Shown here piece by piece: positions 58,801 to 64,000 of a DNA stretch of 64,000 bases. The position numbers and the translations under genes are program-made. The DNA lies in NCBI GenBank assembly GCA_020746875.1, contig JAGTJL010000018.1, forward strand, positions 1,054,001 to 1,118,000, in the 5' to 3' direction. Numbering within the stretch: the first letter of the stretch is position 1; every line of letters begins with the position of its first letter. Source of the stretch: Rhexocercosporidium sp. MPI-PUGE-AT-0058. Taxonomy: Eukaryota > Ascomycota > Leotiomycetes > Helotiales. The notes beneath the pieces were generated by a model that did not search any database, was not told where the DNA came from, and worked only from the letters and a program-made list of their open reading frames with translations.

Positions 58801-61800
58801 ACTTAACTTTATGAATTTAGCTTTTTAAGTAAATCTAGGTTTTGTAAATAAAACTTTTAAAATTACTTAAAACAGTAAAAGTTAAACTTAAGTTCTTAAG
58901 TATTTTTAAATTATAAATACCCTTTTTACTTAATTAAATACTTAACGACGTTATAAAAATACTAATAATTTAAAATAGTTTCGATATTATATTCGACGTT
59001 CGGGTTCACCGGTTATACTTCTGTAATAAGGGCCGGTAATGCCCTTAGCGGTGCTAGTTCGAGGAGAAATATATGGAATACCGAGTGAATATTTATGGCT
59101 TTCGGAAGTATTAATTAGTAATTAATTAATTGTTTAACTTTTGTAATTTTAAATAATCTTAGCTTTTTATAATTTAATTTATTATTTAATCGTTTAGTCG
59201 CGATATTCTTTTTGAGTTAATAAACTTTATTTTCCTCCTTTAGCGTTAGTCTTATATTACGCTTTTTATTATAATAAATAACTAATCTTTATGCGATAAA
59301 TAAAATATTTATTAATAGTTTATTATATAGTCGTTTAAGCTTATCTTTTTATAATATGGCTTCTTACGTAGTTCCTTAACTCGCAATTAATATATTATAT
59401 GCCGTTAATGCCGTTAGGTTATACCCGTAATTCGCATAAAACGGCAATACTTTAATAGTTTTTTAGTTTACGTTATTATATATAAATTAAGCGGTTAAAA
59501 GTAGTTAAACCTAGTTGTCTTATGTATAATTTATATAATATTAAAAATAAGTCTTTATTATTTAATTAATTCGTTTTATTTAGCCGTCGGTTTAAAGGTA
59601 AAATGCCGTTAATATTTTCTATTTTATTTTTAAGAATAATATTAATGTTTTCTAAAACTTTAAAGTAAAGAGCTTGTTTTTATTTAAGATAACCTCGTCT
59701 AGTATTCCGTGATTCGCGAAAATTATTTAGAGAAATACTTACGCTATTATCGGCGCGTCTTATATACTTAGTATTAGTATTATATACGCGTATTTTATTA
59801 TTTTATTTATTATTATATAAATAAAATCGTAAACGACTTCGGTAATCGAATCTTTTAAGAGTAATAATATAACTATAAAGTCTAAGGCAATTGACTTCTA
59901 TAGGCGTGGCGGTGTCGCGGGTGACTTTATAAGCTTATACGGCGTATAATAGTTTGCCTTATTCCGTATATATATATTATATAATAAGATTACGTCTTTA
60001 ATTACTTTTTTTATTTTTAGAAAATAGTATTCCCTAAAGAGCCTCGATAGTATTTTAACTATCCCTTAATGCCTATAGGCCGGTAGCTTATATTGTTTTT
60101 TAACGAAGTTTATTTTATTCTTTATTAAGATATAAACTCGTCCTTAATATAAAAGAGCTTTAATATTAATAAAAGAGAATTTTTTACTTAATTACTTCTT
60201 TTATTCGATTACTACCGAGTCGTTGGCGTAGCCTTTCCAGATTTTCTCAAGAGCCTAGTTTGTCGTTATTAATTGTCTATAATTAATTATTAGCGAGTCA
60301 TTATCCTCTTTAAGTATAGTATGCGACTCGTGTGTTTTATTTATAAGGTACTTTAGTTTCTTATTAAGGGCGTCGGCCTTAGTATTTTCCGTTCTTTTAA
60401 TATATAAAAATCGAAGTTTAATTATAAAGAGCGTTTTATATTATTAAACTTATCATCGGTTTAATTCTTTAATAATTATAAAGTAAATGAGATTTTTATA
60501 ATCCGTTAAGATTTATACCTCGTGAGGCGATCCCTCGAGGTAGACCTTTTATTCGCGTACTACGTCTATAGCTCTTAATAGTTTCTTATTATAAATATCG
60601 TAATTAAATTTTATTAATAAGAGTTTCCGCGAATAATATATAATTAGTTATTATTTGCCGTCCTCGCCTAATTGGCTTAGCACGGCCTTAATAATATAAT
60701 CGGAAGCGTCTGTCTTTATTATAATTTCCTTATTTAAACTAAAAGACATAAAGATTAATTTTTTAATAAATGCTTTCTTAAGGTCTTGAAAGGCTGTTTT
60801 TACTTTATTGTTTTAATTAAAGCTTTTATTTTTATATATTAACTCTATAAGTAGTATAGCGATTTTCAAGTAATTTTAAACAAATCGTTAATAAAAGTTA
60901 ATAAATCTTAAGAAGAATTACACTTTTTTAACATTTATAAGTTTAATTTACTTAACGACTGTCTTAACGTTTTAAAGGTTTATGGCTAGTCTTATAATAA
61001 TAATCATATATTTTAAAAAAGTGACTTTTTTTTTATAAAAATAATATTTCTTAAGTTTTAAAAGTATTAAAAAAGCCTTTAGCTTTTTTAATATTATTAT
61101 AACGTCTTTTACGTGTTATTTTTTTATTTTAAAATAAATTAAAATATCATTTAAGTAGTATAAATATATTACGTTTAAGTATTGCCGTAAAATATTATTA
61201 ATTAAACGTTAAAATATAATAGGCGCGTTAGTTAATTTAAAAGGCATAACCGTATACTTATAATAACCAAAACGTGTGCGAAATGCTGTTTTTTCCTTTT
61301 CTTCTTCCGCTATCTTTACGAGATTATACGCGTCTTATAAGTTTAATTAAGTGAAAATCTTGACGCCGCTAAGCTTGTCGCGCAGCTCCTTAATTAAAGG
61401 TAATATATAATAATCCTTTTTAGTAATATTATTTAATTAACGGTAATCAATATATATTCTTTATTTACCGTCCTTCTTTATTATAAAAAAGACGTTACTT
61501 CTTTATAAGGATTTAAACTCTTAAATAAATCCCTTCGTTAGGTTTTTATTAACATATTTCTTAATTGTTATTAAGTTTATGACTAAATATTCCTATAATA
61601 ATTAAAATATTAGCTTTATGCCTTTAGCTAATTCGATTTAATAATTATAGTCTTAGTGTTTAAGTAAGGCGCTGTTACTTAATTCTTCTTTAAATAATAC
61701 CTTAAATCGTTTATATTTTAACGATATGTCGACCGTTATAAGGCTTATTATTTTATCTTTTAGCTCTTCTTTAGAGGTTACGCTTAACTTTTTTTAGCCT

Positions 61801-64000
61801 TTTACTACTTTTTTATCTTAAAAACAGCCTTTATAATTACTGAATTTTAGTTTTTACGTTTCTTAGTCGATTTTCGAATTATAAAATTATATTTATAATA
61901 ACCTTAAGATAATATCGTGCCTTTTAATCTTAATTATATTAAATTAAATATATTTAAAGTGTCCGCCGATCCTTATATGTAATAATTTTATTTATATATT
62001 AATTAAGTCATTCGTAATAAGTCCTCTATCGGCGAGCACTAATTAATACCCGTCCTTTTTGACTTTAATAAGTAAAAAATACTAAATCGTAATAATAAAA
62101 AATATAAAGTTCTTTTGCGCTTCAGAATCTATTATAGCTTATAATTTTACTCCTCGAATGTCGACGTCGAGGGTTAAGTGGTTTTCTTTTCCTACGGTTA
62201 CGAGCGTACGCAGGTTTATTCTTTTAACGTAGACTTCTTTAATTAATATGTTTTCCTATTACCGATTTTCTAAATCCTCGTATAAAATACGGTATAATTA
62301 ATATATTCTTAAGGGTATAAAGGGTTTAAAAAGTCTTTCGTAATAAGTCTTTAAGTCGTCTCGAGAGTTGACTTATATTTAGTTCCGTAATATTTTTATA
62401 ATGACTTTTTATACGTTTCTTATATTTATTCGCGTCGCCGTTTATTAAAACGGTATTTTATTAATTAAGATTAATTAAACGTAAGTTCGAAAAACGCTAT
62501 TCTTAACGTTCGCCGTCTTCTAAGTAATACGTAAGTTACTTCGGAAGACTACCTTATATTCCTCGCCTTACTGCGGCCTTTTACGTAAAATAATCCCTAG
62601 TTCGATATAAGTGACTCTTATGTCGAGGTTTGTTTAGTGCTTAATATTAAGAGCCTCGCGGGTGAAGTACTTCTCTCGCTAGGTGACTCGCTCAACCTCA
62701 CGCTCTTGAGGTCCGAAGAGTGCTAGTCCTAGGGGTATAATATTACCTTAATATTAGGAGTCCTCGCTTCTCTCGACACTAGTTATGTCCTTTAAGCTTT
62801 ATATCTTATGTATGGTTTTAAATACCCGCTACTGGATATATTATTTGTTTTACTAAGTCTAGTTACTAGACTTTAGGCCTATTATGTGCTAGCGAATATA
62901 ATTGTCGTTCGTTTCGCTTTACTCGCTATTCTTTTTACCGCTATTACCTTTGATTTGATTATTAATATAATTGGCGTTAAGCTTATTTATTGTCATATAA
63001 TAATAAGTGGCGCTGATTTGAACTTCCCTTAATAAGAGTAGAAGAAGTATACTGGTAATGTCGTACGCCTTTTGTCCCATAAAGTTGAGTTGTTTCTTCT
63101 TAATGCCCTTCTTACGGTGCGAGTTTATTATGTGCCCTAAAAGGCTATATTTATAATATAGCTTTTCTTATGTCGCTTATTTATGACTTCTTTTAATAAT
63201 CCTTTTTATTATGCCTTGCTTTTCTCTTTTTTATAAATAGCGTTATATTTTATAGAATTTAATTATTAATTATCCTTAAGAGTACCTTATCGTCGGCGTC
63301 TCTCGTTCTGTCGGTGGCTAGACTGCCTTTAGCCTCTTCTTACGTATGTCTATTATTTACGTTTGAACTCGTGTAAACGATTATTAATTCGGACGGTTTA
63401 TTTAATAAAGATAAGAATGTCTCTCGCTTAAGGGTCGATTCTAATAAGTTCTAATCGGATATAATCCTTAAGTCCTCGTTAATAATAGCTAATAAGTAAT
63501 TAAGAGTTTTAGCTAGTCTTATTAACGTGCTTTTAAAATTCCGTGGCGTAAGCTATTATATTATTAACTTACTTTAAGCCGTATAAATAAGTTTTCGCCG
63601 TCTTAATCTCATTAATATCGCCAAATATTTGTCGAATTTCTTTTTTAAATTCTCTTTAAGTCCTAAACATAATTTATATAGCGAATATGACTCCGTAAGT
63701 GGCTTCGTATTTAAAGTAATCCCTAAGAAACGACTCGATTTATTGCATGGCTTCTCTCTTAAGGTACGATACCGTTTAAAAGGCGTAGCTTTTGTCGGTT
63801 AAGAACTTGTCGTTATTAAAGTATTAATAAAGTTTTATTTAAAAAATAAAAGTCTTTAAGTCCCTTCGGTTCCTTTAAAAGGTGTCGGGGAGCTTAACTT
63901 TTAAGGTTTTTTTAAGTTTATATATTAAGTTATTTTAAATATTAAGTATTTCTTTATCTTTACTTTTTTTATAATTCTTCCCCTTAGGAATTAGTACGGA

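Larger units (their letters stand above)
57701..64000 (-). mobile_element. Second chromovirus, minus strand, runs off the window
   Basis: On the minus strand, in element order from right to left: reverse transcriptase with KELRDKLSGVKIFT near 61,370, [21 protein letters not shown] near 61,220-61,290 (quoted in part: [12 protein letters not shown]), and YYLNDILIYFK near 61,130-61,170 (YLDD changed to YLND); then integrase sequence; then a chromodomain (EYNIETILNY, YLIKxKGYL) near 58,850-59,000; then a purine tract AAGAAGGGGATAG; then the 3' LTR at 57701-58194. gag should lie at about 62,500-64,000 and the 5' LTR beyond the window. Strongly RIP-mutated throughout. Confidence 0.85.

Overview
This window looks like chromosomal DNA of a filamentous ascomycete (Pezizomycotina; a leotiomycete is my guess, not shown). 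Genes carry short introns of about 48-64 nt with GTAAGT-like donors and CTRAC branch sites. Two sharply different compartments alternate. Positions 1 to about 6000 and about 42570 to 64000 are AT-rich, full of TpA and poor in CpA/TpG, and hold broken transposons: the mark of repeat-induced point mutation (RIP). Positions about 6100 to 42500 have ordinary base composition and carry the genes.

Gene-bearing part, left to right: an APH-fold phosphotransferase (6625-8154, -); a tiny charged protein (9516-9737, +); a decayed multicopper oxidase (+); a decayed DUF3632 protein (-); an intact six-exon gene fusing an HD phosphohydrolase to a UMP-CMP-type kinase (14313-15788, +); a decayed zinc-cluster transcription factor (-) whose stops are mostly CAA/CAG to TAA/TAG; a bZIP gene broken by one TAG (-); a 1082-residue DUF3659 repeat protein (20148-23553, -) divergent from a LEA-like protein (25135-26988, +); a four-exon serine alpha/beta hydrolase (27913-29499, +); two small conserved two-exon genes (29760-30101 and 30911-31667, -); and three related small proteins (32716, 35324, 40401) that end in an unusual alternating hydrophobic/charged tail. 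A small Gly/Asn/Thr repeat protein (38864-39172) lies among them. The run from 20 to 41 kb is rich in disordered, hydrophilic, LEA-like proteins, which suggests a desiccation or stress theme, but this is inference.

Mobile DNA: a Tc1/mariner relic (37481-38250), a Tad-like LINE ORF1 relic (39640-40115), a Fot1/pogo-like element with TIRs and TA target duplication (42538-44333) lying inside a small gene, a solo LTR with ATTCG duplication (46943-47222), a 419-bp MITE (47622-48040), a complete Ty3/gypsy chromovirus with 385-bp LTRs and GGGTT duplication (48536-55070), a solo LTR with CAGAA duplication (55502-55811), and a second chromovirus on the minus strand running off the right edge (57701-64000). 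Both chromoviruses carry an antisense Cys-rich/coiled-coil ORF beside the 3' LTR.

Most striking: the 59-nt last intron of the gene at 32716 is itself a near-copy of the last exon. Spliced and unspliced messages encode the same C-terminus except for the final residue, and 13 of the 14 codons that differ between the copies are synonymous.
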